Source: CAYJAP01 sp964368425
GTDB lineage: Bacteria; Bacillota; Clostridia; Christensenellales; UBA1242
Direction of reading: 5' to 3'
Assembly: GCA_964368425.1 (NCBI GenBank)
Contig: CAYJAP010000037.1
Span: 1 to 7,156, forward strand
DNA: 7,156 nucleotides
The notes beneath the pieces were generated by a model. The model was given only the letters and a program-made list of their open reading frames with translations, did no database searches and was not told the DNA's origin. Position numbers and translations under genes: made by a program. Every line of letters starts with the position of its first letter. Within the stretch, counting starts at the first letter, position 1. This document shows, piece after piece, positions 1 to 5,530 of this stretch.

Positions 1-31
1 TAGCTTTTTGTCGCAAATAGGTAAACATCAC

Positions 32-847
32 CTAATAGTAATACAAATATTGTTGTGCATACCCGCTTAAGTTACCAAAACGAGCTACAAGGTTGTTGCT
101 CATTTCATTAATCTTATCGGTTTGTGGCATACATAGTGCCCAATATACTTTCTGGCTCCAGGTATCCATAGGAAACAAATCGGTTTTTTTGTAGGCAAAT
201 AATAAAATACAATCCGCTACCTTGCCACCAACTCCCGGTAATTGCAGTAGCAACTTTTTTGCCTGTTGGGTTGGTAAGTTGAATAACTTATTTATAGGAA
301 AACCTTGATGAATTGCGTGAATTGTCTTCACGAGATATTTATCACGATAACCACACCCGATACTTTTAAAATACTCTTGAGACAGAGTACTTAATTTTTC
401 AATTGTGGGAAATGCGTGATATCCGTCTATTAATTCTCCGTTATCATCACACAGCTTTTCTATGCTTTTCTTTATTCTAGGAATGTTATTGTTCGCGGAT
501 ATTATAAAAGTAATAATGGTTTCAAGAGGGTTCTGTTTTAAAATTCTTACCCCTTTAGCTCCCTCGATAGCTTCATCGAGAAAATCATTACCTTTCAAAT
601 CCAATTTTATTTTACCATAATCATTATCAATATCAAAGTAATTTTTGAAATATTTTTCATCATCACAAAAAATCGTAGTACCCGCTTTTTGACAATATAT
701 ACTTGCTTTATGGTGCAAACTATATATCTCATAGCCAAAATCTGTACGTTTGTATCTAAATGCCTGTCCGCTTTCTAGTATCTGTCCTATATTAAAATCA
801 TCACTCGAAAATATAGTAATTTTTCTAGGTTCAATAATAACTTTCAC
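32..847 (-). CDS. ogg: 8-oxoguanine DNA glycosylase/AP lyase, OGG1 family
   Basis: Base-excision repair enzyme that removes oxidised guanine (8-oxoG) from DNA and nicks the resulting abasic site; cytoplasmic. The 271-residue protein has the OGG order: an N-terminal domain with the SGQAFRY motif (residues 26-32), the SANNNIPRI segment (117-125, equivalent to the SNNN of human OGG1), then the helix-hairpin-helix-GPD motif LPGVGGKVADC (203-213). By family alignment, Lys209 is the Schiff-base lysine and Asp228 in FPMD the catalytic aspartate. The protein ends soon after the conserved GYAQQYL, as these proteins do. The start is GTG at 845-847, with AGGAAAG at about 852-858 as ribosome site. It lies 47 bases after rpmA, behind a hairpin terminator, so it may be read through or have its own promoter. 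Family assignment is firm; substrate range is inferred. Confidence 0.92.
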   Translation of the reverse strand: MKVIIEPRKITIFSSDDFNIGQILESGQAFRYKRTDFGYEIYSLHHKASIYCQKAGTTIFCDDEKYFKNYFDIDNDYGKIKLDLKGNDFLDEAIEGAKGVRILKQNPLETIITFIISANNNIPRIKKSIEKLCDDNGELIDGYHAFPTIEKLSTLSQEYFKSIGCGYRDKYLVKTIHAIHQGFPINKLFNLPTQQAKKLLLQLPGVGGKVADCILLFAYKKTDLFPMDTWSQKVYWALCMPQTDKINEMSNNLVARFGNLSGYAQQYLYYY

Positions 848-860
848 AATTCTTTCCTAT

Positions 861-889
861 TATAAAAGCCACTCGTAAAACAAGTGGCT
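861..889 (-). terminator. Hairpin terminator after rpmA
   Basis: Read on the minus strand, AGCCACTTGT and ACGAGTGGCT (889-880 and 876-867) form a 10-bp stem, including one T-G wobble, around a TTT loop. A short weak T run (TTTATA) follows. It begins 5 bases after the rpmA stop and ends just before the ogg ribosome site. The broken T run suggests partial termination, so it may act as an attenuator between the ribosomal protein genes and ogg. Confidence 0.72.
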
Positions 890-894
890 CTAAA

Positions 895-1179
895 TTATTT
901 TTGTTCAGCTGGATAAACGCTGACTTTCTTTTGATCTTTGGTTGCCTGCTCAAATTTCACAACACCGTCAACTAACGCAAACAATGTATGATCCTTTCCG
1001 CATCCAACGTTGTTTCCTGGTTTAACACGGGTGCCGCGTTGTCTAATTATAATATTACCAGCAACAGCATTAGTGCCATCAAACTTTTTAACACCTAAAC
1101 GTTTAGATCTACTTTCACGTCCGTTCCTGGAACTTCCCATTCCCTTTTTGTGAGCGAACAACTGTATCTTAATAAACAT
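895..1179 (-). CDS. rpmA: 50S ribosomal protein L27 with cleavable N-terminal extension
   Basis: Structural protein of the large ribosomal subunit whose N-terminus reaches the peptidyl-transferase centre. At 94 residues it has normal length, and it carries the family signatures AHKKGMGSSRNGRES (9-23), IRQRGT (45-50) and VGCGKDHTLFAL (58-69). The first eight residues MFIKIQLF precede the AHKKG where mature L27 should begin; this corresponds to the Firmicutes extension that Prp cuts after a Phe in LQFF-A. Here the site reads IQLF-A, a variant one residue shorter than the staphylococcal form. The ATG at 1177-1179 lies inside the end of prp (11-base overlap) and is preceded by GGAGGT within prp codons, which suggests translational coupling. 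It is the last gene of the rplU-prp-rpmA operon. Confidence 0.97.
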   Translation of the reverse strand: MFIKIQLFAHKKGMGSSRNGRESRSKRLGVKKFDGTNAVAGNIIIRQRGTRVKPGNNVGCGKDHTLFALVDGVVKFEQATKDQKKVSVYPAEQK

Positions 1180-1507
1180 ACTCTACCTCCACTTTAATAA
1201 ATTTAGAATACCCCGATTGCAAATCAACAAGTCCTGCATGCATTGTTTCAAACAACAGATTACATTTCTCTTGCTTATCATCACTTAATTTTACGGGTAA
1301 TTCTAATTTGTAATAACCTCTACTTTCCTCAGTACTGTACTTTGCTTTAACTTTCAGAACTTTCATAATTCCCAAAGCACCTGTCTGAACTATAGTAGAA
1401 ATCGCTGAACACAATACATCTTTACCGTGCACATCGTATCCCGTGTGCCCCTCTACATGTAGAGAGATGTAATTGTTTTCTTTTTTTATAAATTTTACGT
1501 TAGTCAT
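1169..1507 (-). CDS. prp: Ribosomal-processing cysteine protease Prp
   Basis: Cysteine protease that removes the N-terminal extension of L27 in Firmicutes, a step shown to be essential in Staphylococcus aureus. The 112-residue protein matches the YsxB/Prp family. EGHTGYD with His21 and DVLCSAIS with Cys33 place the two catalytic residues 12 apart, the same spacing as His22/Cys34 of the S. aureus enzyme. Its position between rplU and rpmA is the diagnostic Firmicutes arrangement. The ATG at 1505-1507 lies 2 bases after the rplU stop. Its ribosome site (GTGGAG at 1513-1518) is formed by the last Val-Glu codons of rplU, and the next gene's site is formed the same way at the end of prp. Expression is therefore probably tied to rplU translation. 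Confidence 0.95.
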   Translation of the reverse strand: MTNVKFIKKENNYISLHVEGHTGYDVHGKDVLCSAISTIVQTGALGIMKVLKVKAKYSTEESRGYYKLELPVKLSDDKQEKCNLLFETMHAGLVDLQSGYSKFIKVEVEYVY

Positions 1508-1509
1508 TT

Positions 1510-1815
1510 TTACTCCACTGTTATTATTTTAAGTGCAGTATAAGGTTGTCTATGACCTTGTTTCTTTCTTTGGTTCTTCTTTGCTTTATACTTGAAAACA
1601 ACAATTTTATTTGCTTTTCCATGTTCAACAACTTCAGCCTGAACCTTTGCGTCTGCAACAAAAGGGCTTCCAACTTTAGTGATATCACCGTCGATTAACA
1701 TTAGGACATTTAAATTTATCTTATCCCCAACATTCGCTTCAAGTTTTTCTACATTGATGATGTCATCTTTGCTCACTTTATATTGTTTGCCACCTGTCTC
1801 TACTATCGCGTACAT
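1510..1815 (-). CDS. rplU: 50S ribosomal protein L21
   Basis: Large-subunit ribosomal protein that binds 23S rRNA. At 101 residues it is about family length. It starts MYAIVETGGKQYKV, has VGSPFV in the middle, and ends with the basic KKNQRKKQGHRQPYT block (78-92) typical of bacterial L21. The ATG at 1813-1815 follows AGGAGGT with a 5-base spacer; a second ATG at 1817-1819 is out of frame and therefore not used. It is the first gene of the rplU-prp-rpmA operon. Upstream are a sigma-A promoter (1906-1934) and a structured leader, so the whole unit is probably feedback-regulated at the leader. Confidence 0.98.
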   Translation of the reverse strand: MYAIVETGGKQYKVSKDDIINVEKLEANVGDKINLNVLMLIDGDITKVGSPFVADAKVQAEVVEHGKANKIVVFKYKAKKNQRKKQGHRQPYTALKIITVE

Positions 1816-1841
1816 ACATTACCTCCTCTATCCAAACTCAC

Positions 1842-1899
1842 TGGAATAAGGCGACTTATCTTATAATAAGTGCTTCATATAGCCTTTACCATGTGGAAC
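1842..1899 (-). ncRNA. Candidate L21-type ribosomal protein leader
   Basis: The transcript from the rplU promoter should begin near 1899 and has about 84 bases before rplU. It can fold into a two-tier hairpin: an outer stem of TGGTAAAGGC with GCCTTATTCCA (1891-1882 with 1852-1842, imperfect), containing a perfect AAGGC/GCCTT core. The inner 6-bp stem is ACTTAT/ATAAGT (1871-1866 with 1859-1854) around a 6-base loop. A leader motif upstream of rplU is known in Firmicutes (Rfam L21_leader); matching this sequence to it is inference from position and fold, not an alignment. Confidence 0.55.
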
Positions 1900-1905
1900 G
1901 ATTAG

Positions 1906-1934
1906 ATAATATCACACGAGCCTACAAAAGTCAA
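1906..1934 (-). promoter_or_regulatory. Sigma-A promoter of the rplU-prp-rpmA operon
   Basis: On the minus strand, TTGACT (1929-1934) and TATTAT (1906-1911) are separated by 17 bases, each one mismatch from consensus. It lies between the rsmD terminator and the rplU leader, exactly where the operon needs a promoter. The predicted start site is near 1899. Confidence 0.87.
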
Positions 1935-1981
1935 TCACAATACACCAGATTATTCTATATTTATTATATATTTAAGACGTT

Positions 1982-2004
1982 AAAAAAGAAGATACTATCT
2001 TCTT
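1982..2004 (-). terminator. Intrinsic terminator over the rsmD stop codon
   Basis: On the minus strand, AAGAAGAT and ATCTTCTT (2004-1997 and 1993-1986) make an 8-bp stem with a 3-base loop. Together with the stem end this gives a run of six T. The stem begins inside the rsmD stop codon (2003-2005). It separates alr-rsmD from the ribosomal protein operon. Confidence 0.82.
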
Positions 2005-2542
2005 ATAACTGCAAATATGTGACATCAACTCTGCCATACTGCCTTCTCTCTGCAGTGTACTGAGTACCGGAATACTCATACTCCTTTCCCTCATGTTCGT
2101 ATATTATAGTACCGCCTGCTCGTAAAAGCTCATTTTTCTCTATGATTTCGATGCTTTTAGGTCCATAATCCATGCTGTACGGAGGATCGATAAAAATCAA
2201 ATCGAACTGTGTTCTTGTCCTTATAAATAAATCTAAACATTTTAGGTAATCCATGTGCAAAACTGTCGGCTTCTCCTTGAACGTTTCTGCATTTTTATTG
2301 ATTGCCTCTATACTCTTTTCACTGCTATCCGCGATGTATACAACCCTTGCCCCTCTACTCAGCGCCTCTAAACCTAAACTACCTGTACCACCAAATAAGT
2401 CTAGTACCACCGCATTGCGTACATTAAATTGTATTTTGTCAAAAATAGATTCCTTAACTCTATCTATAGTAGGACGAACGATATCCTTAGCTTCAAAAAT
2501 CCCTAAGCGTTTCCCTCTATACATTCCTGAAATTATTCTCAT
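2003..2542 (-). CDS. rsmD: 16S rRNA (guanine(966)-N2)-methyltransferase RsmD
   Basis: SAM-dependent enzyme that methylates the exocyclic amine of G966 (E. coli numbering) in 16S rRNA during small-subunit assembly. The 179-residue protein shows the full family pattern: MRIISGMYRGKRL at the N-terminus, RPTIDRVKESIF (23-34), SAM-binding motif LDLFGGTGSLGLEALSRGA (47-65), and the catalytic DPPY at 119-122 of N-methyltransferases. MRIISG is the usual start of the family, so the ATG at 2540-2542 is well supported. However, no Shine-Dalgarno site precedes it: the 5 bases before it are flanked by a TATAAT. It lies 38 bases after alr and could be co-transcribed with it, or expressed from its own leaderless transcript. 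Confidence 0.96.
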   Translation of the reverse strand: MRIISGMYRGKRLGIFEAKDIVRPTIDRVKESIFDKIQFNVRNAVVLDLFGGTGSLGLEALSRGARVVYIADSSEKSIEAINKNAETFKEKPTVLHMDYLKCLDLFIRTRTQFDLIFIDPPYSMDYGPKSIEIIEKNELLRAGGTIIYEHEGKEYEYSGTQYTAERRQYGRVDVTYLQL

Positions 2543-2547
2543 ACTTA

Positions 2548-2576
2548 ATTATACAAAAAAAATATCACATGAACAA
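2548..2576 (-). promoter_or_regulatory. Possible rsmD promoter giving a leaderless transcript
   Basis: On the minus strand, TTGTTC (2571-2576), a 17-base spacer containing eight T in a row, and a perfect TATAAT (2548-2553) lie in the alr-rsmD gap. The -10 box ends 5 bases before the rsmD ATG, so initiation at the usual distance would fall on or next to the A of the start codon. No ribosome site is visible between them. Confidence 0.55.
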
Positions 2577-2580
2577 CCTT

Positions 2581-3681
2581 TTATCCCTCATTTTGGCTAT
2601 TAATTAAAATTTCTTCGTTTTCTTTAATGACAAATACGTTCATTCTCCTGTTATTAAGTTTCAAAAGGATATCGTATACGCTCGTGTTGAGCCTGTTTGC
2701 ATAATTATGCACTGAAATCACTTTTTTATTGCGTACTCCAAGTATCAAAACCTCATCACCAACCTTCACATCTGAGAGAGGAGAAACATCGATGTAAAAT
2801 ATGTCCATGCAAACCCTTCCTATTACATTCACATAAACACCATTCACCAATACTTGAAAGTTGTTACTCAGCCTTCTATCAAAACCGTCTGCGTATCCTA
2901 ACGGAACTATCGCCACCCTTCCATTTTTACTGTATTTATATATTCTGTCGTACCCTACAGTCTCACCCTTCTTAACATCTTTGATATACACAATTCTACT
3001 GGTTATCTCCAGCACTGGACGGAACCCACTTTCCCAACCGTACAATAGAAAACCACAACGAACCATGTCATGATGGAATTTAGGAAAATGTAATGTTGCA
3101 AAAGAGTTGCAGCAATGCACCATGATGTTTTTGTCACTCTTCTTAATATAAGGTAGAATTTTTTTATGTTGCGCTTGGAGAAAATCAACATCCTCTCCTT
3201 TCGTAGCAAAGTGCGTAAAAAGCCCTTCCATTTGTATCATACCTGTGTTTGCTACTAGCTTTTGCATAGCTCTATATTCCTTTATAGATGACACTCCGAA
3301 TCGATGCAAGCCAGTGTCTATCTTCACATGAACATTTAGCGGTAAAGTTAATTCGTGTAAAAAAGAAGAAAGCTCCTCTTCACTAGATACTGTAACTGAT
3401 ACATTATTTTCTGCACACCACTGCACGTTAGCGCTATCGGTTTTTCCGACTACTAATATAGGAGTAGTTAAGTGCATATCACGCAATTTTTTTGCTTCAA
3501 AAAAAGAGGCGACTCCAAAAAAGTCAACTTCCCCTTCTAATGCTTCAGCAACATAACTTATCCCATGCCCATAAGCATTCGCTTTTACCATGGCGCACAG
3601 CTTAACCCCCATACCTTTGATTTTGCGGGCATTATAAATTAAGTTATCTAGGTTAACCCGATAATCATTAAAATTCTCCAT
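2581..3681 (-). CDS. alr: Alanine racemase (PLP-dependent)
   Basis: Cytoplasmic enzyme that interconverts L- and D-alanine and supplies D-Ala for peptidoglycan. Starting at the ATG at 3679-3681 it has 366 residues, near the usual length. VKANAYGHG contains the PLP-binding Lys33. KIDTGLHRFG (120-129) carries the conserved Arg127. HCCNSFA (189-195) and RCGFLLYG (208-215) are cofactor-site motifs. VGYDRIY contains Tyr244, the second catalytic base (Tyr265 in the Geobacillus enzyme). GYADG and GRVCMD (288-293) follow in the C-terminal beta domain. A TTG at 3700-3702 would add seven residues (MFSYILY) that are unlike the family; neither start has a Shine-Dalgarno site. A TATACT lies only 4 bases before the ATG. 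It stands upstream of rsmD with no terminator between them. Confidence 0.96.
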   Translation of the reverse strand: MENFNDYRVNLDNLIYNARKIKGMGVKLCAMVKANAYGHGISYVAEALEGEVDFFGVASFFEAKKLRDMHLTTPILVVGKTDSANVQWCAENNVSVTVSSEEELSSFLHELTLPLNVHVKIDTGLHRFGVSSIKEYRAMQKLVANTGMIQMEGLFTHFATKGEDVDFLQAQHKKILPYIKKSDKNIMVHCCNSFATLHFPKFHHDMVRCGFLLYGWESGFRPVLEITSRIVYIKDVKKGETVGYDRIYKYSKNGRVAIVPLGYADGFDRRLSNNFQVLVNGVYVNVIGRVCMDIFYIDVSPLSDVKVGDEVLILGVRNKKVISVHNYANRLNTSVYDILLKLNNRRMNVFVIKENEEILINSQNEG

Positions 3682-3787
3682 ATAGAGTATATATGAAAAC
3701 AAAAAATAATGTGTTATTTTTACTGTAGATCACGTTCAGTTTAACGCATTACTCTTACATTTATATTGTATAATAACGCTACTGTGT

Positions 3788-3799
3788 GTATAATTATAC
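3788..3799. repeat. 12-bp perfect palindrome upstream of alr
   Basis: GTATAATTATAC reads the same on both strands and lies about 107 bases before the alr start, between the preceding terminator and alr. It could be an operator, or simply chance in AT-rich DNA. No convincing -35/-10 pair for alr was found in the 3703-3840 interval. Confidence 0.3.
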
Positions 3800-3843
3800 G
3801 TTTATGCTATTCTTAAATAATATCTTCACATCATGTAGTGGAT

Positions 3844-3864
3844 AAAAAAAATCGGTTGCCCGAT
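3844..3864 (-). terminator. Intrinsic terminator of the methyltransferase gene
   Basis: On the minus strand, ATCGG and CCGAT (3864-3860 and 3855-3851) enclose a GCAA tetraloop and run directly into eight T. It starts 17 bases after the stop codon of the methyltransferase gene and isolates it from alr. Confidence 0.88.
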
Positions 3865-3881
3865 CTTATATTTTTCAATAC

Positions 3882-4646
3882 TTATTTCTGTAGAAGAACT
3901 ATTCCGTCTCCGAAAGCGTTAACTGAGCTTTCAATAACCACTTTAAATCCTATACTTTTTGCAGTATCTACTAGCCATTTCTTGCTTATTAAAAACCTAT
4001 CTTTTCTTTCAAAAACTTCCTTAGCTAAATCTTTTTGTCCCTTTGCCAATATTTCAGTAGAACGCTGAGCCCACTCAACATCATTCTCTTGCAATCCAGA
4101 TATGTTATTCCAAAATATATTTTGCACAACTTCTTTTATACGTGCGTTGAACACTAAATCTATACTTTCCTTTGATTGTCCTTGTTTATCTAGCAAGAAG
4201 GTTTCCCCTATCAAAACGTACGCCCCTTCCTGTAGTTCTTTATATATAGAACGTAAAAAAACTTCTTTGTTTTGAAGTGGGTCAGATATATAGTTGAATG
4301 AGTATACCATCAAAATTAAATTAGCATTTTGCAGATTAAAATTGCCTAGATTCATAAAATCACTTTCCACAAAGGCAATATTTCTAGGTTTTTTCTTCAG
4401 TAATTTATTTTGCCCGATAACCAGCCTGTCTTTTACCACATCCACTGCAACTATGCTGGAATTCACGTTTTCCTCAGCTAGTCTTATTGTCGTATCTCCA
4501 GAGCCACAGCCCAACTCAATCAAATAGTTAGGCGATATGAGTTTTACTAACTTGCTCACGGCGTCTTGCAGGGTACGGTAAAAAGATGTTTTTGTCAAAC
4601 AACTCAGTCCGTCTATATCGTTAAAAACTTGCTCTTCTTTTTTCAT
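3882..4646 (-). CDS. Class I SAM-dependent methyltransferase, substrate unknown
   Basis: A 254-residue protein with a Rossmann-type SAM-binding core. Motif I is LIELGCGSGDTT (42-53), and the ribose-contacting acidic residue is probably Asp69 in IVAVDVV. VESDF (93-97) matches the motif that contacts the adenine. After the core, from about residue 145, comes a mostly helical extension (rich in Lys, Glu, Asn and Gln) ending at FGDGIVLLQK; this may carry substrate specificity. No membrane segment or signal peptide is seen. I cannot name the substrate: small molecule, lipid, RNA or protein are all open. The ATG at 4644-4646 has GAGGA about 10 bases upstream, although the best promoter may start transcription after that site. 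It ends in a strong terminator, so it is probably a single-gene unit. Confidence 0.85.
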   Translation of the reverse strand: MKKEEQVFNDIDGLSCLTKTSFYRTLQDAVSKLVKLISPNYLIELGCGSGDTTIRLAEENVNSSIVAVDVVKDRLVIGQNKLLKKKPRNIAFVESDFMNLGNFNLQNANLILMVYSFNYISDPLQNKEVFLRSIYKELQEGAYVLIGETFLLDKQGQSKESIDLVFNARIKEVVQNIFWNNISGLQENDVEWAQRSTEILAKGQKDLAKEVFERKDRFLISKKWLVDTAKSIGFKVVIESSVNAFGDGIVLLQK

Positions 4647-4661
4647 AACAGTTCATTCCTC

Positions 4662-4689
4662 ATTATATATCCCCTTTAGGATATCACAA
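4662..4689 (-). promoter_or_regulatory. Candidate promoter of the methyltransferase gene with an inverted repeat in its spacer
   Basis: On the minus strand, TTGTGA (4684-4689) and TATAAT (4662-4667) are 16 bases apart. The spacer contains ATATCC-6-GGATAT (4684-4679 and 4672-4667), a perfect 6-bp inverted repeat touching both boxes. The repeat could be an operator for a dimeric regulator. The predicted start near 4655 leaves a leader of only about 8-9 bases. Confidence 0.55.
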
Positions 4690-4768
4690 AAAACTTTATT
4701 TCCAAAACAAATCAAAGAGAAAACCCTTAACTTTAAAACAATATCGTTTCGCTTTTAAAACCGCCAAA

Positions 4769-5266
4769 CTACATCTTTTTCGAGTAACACAACACTGTTA
4801 TTGTTTCGCCCTGTTTACCTTCAATCTTTGGTGGATAAGTTTCAGTTATATATTGTATAAAGTTTGTAAAACCCCAGTGAAAGTAGATTTGCATATTTCT
4901 AATTTCACAAGGCTCAACACCTATTGTAAGCGTGTCAAACCCATTTTTCTTCGCGTAATTTTCCATGTATTTATAAATCTGAGTAGAAATGCCTTTGCCT
5001 CGATATTCCTCAACAACTTCCAACTTTATTATCTCTGCTTTCCCTGCACCAGTTAATTTACTATCTTCGCCTTTAAACACAAGAGTTCCCTGACCTATAT
5101 TCCTGTTCCCATCCCAAGCATAAAAAGTTTTACGAAGACCTTTTTTGTTTTCCGAAACAAAATTTTTCTTCCAAACCACATGGGAATTATCCCCTTGATT
5201 TTCTAAAATGTGGTTATCCCACCAGTCATTTAATTCTTTTATCGTTGCTTCTCTAACTTCTATCAT
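4769..5266 (-). CDS. GNAT-family N-acetyltransferase
   Basis: A 165-residue protein of the GCN5-related acetyltransferase fold, which transfers acetyl groups from acetyl-CoA to an amine. The acetyl-CoA pyrophosphate-binding loop is EEYRGKGIS (86-94), matching the Q/RxxGxG/A signature, preceded by the beta-4 strand AEIIKLEVV. The preceding strand has IGQGTLVF (57-64). The following ENYAKKNGFDTLTIGV (106-121) and NMQIYFHWGF (128-137), the latter like the common N..A...Y...GF, complete the core. The acceptor substrate cannot be told; the family includes enzymes acting on antibiotics, amino acids and protein termini. The ATG at 5264-5266 has GGAG 9 bases upstream. It is divergent from trhA; a plausible promoter is at 5318-5347. 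There is no strong terminator before the methyltransferase gene. Confidence 0.88.
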   Translation of the reverse strand: MIEVREATIKELNDWWDNHILENQGDNSHVVWKKNFVSENKKGLRKTFYAWDGNRNIGQGTLVFKGEDSKLTGAGKAEIIKLEVVEEYRGKGISTQIYKYMENYAKKNGFDTLTIGVEPCEIRNMQIYFHWGFTNFIQYITETYPPKIEGKQGETITVLCYSKKM

Positions 5267-5317
5267 TTGCTTTTACTCCATCTGTTCTGTCAAAATATCA
5301 ACTTGCTTTACAAACTT

Positions 5318-5347
5318 ATTGTATCATATATTTTTTAAAAGCGTAAA
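5318..5347 (-). promoter_or_regulatory. Candidate promoter of the GNAT gene
   Basis: On the minus strand, TTTACG (5342-5347), an 18-base spacer and TACAAT (5318-5323) precede the gene by about 50 bases. The -35 box is a moderate match. It shares the 231-base intergenic region 5267-5497 with the divergent trhA promoter. Confidence 0.42.
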
Positions 5348-5500
5348 TCTTTAATAAACAGTATATATGTTTTTTCGCAAAACAAAACTTCATTTTTAAC
5401 AAATATTTTTACACGAGTGCAACGTGGCTCGCCATAAATATGACATTCCCTACAAAAACCGAATCTACGACTAATATTTTAAAACAAATACATTCATTTG

Positions 5501-5509
5501 TGTTATAAT
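5501..5509 (+). promoter_or_regulatory. Extended -10 promoter of trhA
   Basis: TGTTATAAT is a perfect TGnTATAAT extended -10 element. The -35 position (AAAACA around 5481-5486) is poor, as is common for extended -10 promoters. Transcription should start near 5516, about 15 bases before the ATG, leaving the AGAGGTGG ribosome site intact. Confidence 0.72.
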
Positions 5510-5530
5510 ATAACGTTAAAAGAGGTGGAC

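Noticed and set aside
2253..3209. Several reading frames on both strands inside rsmD and alr
   Set aside because: They lie across the well-supported rsmD and alr genes in other frames, lack ribosome sites and resemble no protein family.
3682..3702. Longer alr starting at the TTG at 3700
   Set aside because: It adds seven residues unlike the family and has no ribosome site; the ATG at 3679 gives a typical N-terminus. Kept only as an alternative.
3838..4527. Plus-strand reading frames opposite the methyltransferase gene
   Set aside because: They are antisense to a clear SAM methyltransferase, and their composition is that of a reverse-frame shadow.
5498..5530. Upstream in-frame TTG start for trhA
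   Set aside because: It overlaps the extended -10 promoter element and has no ribosome site, whereas the ATG at 5531 has AGAGGTGG directly before it.
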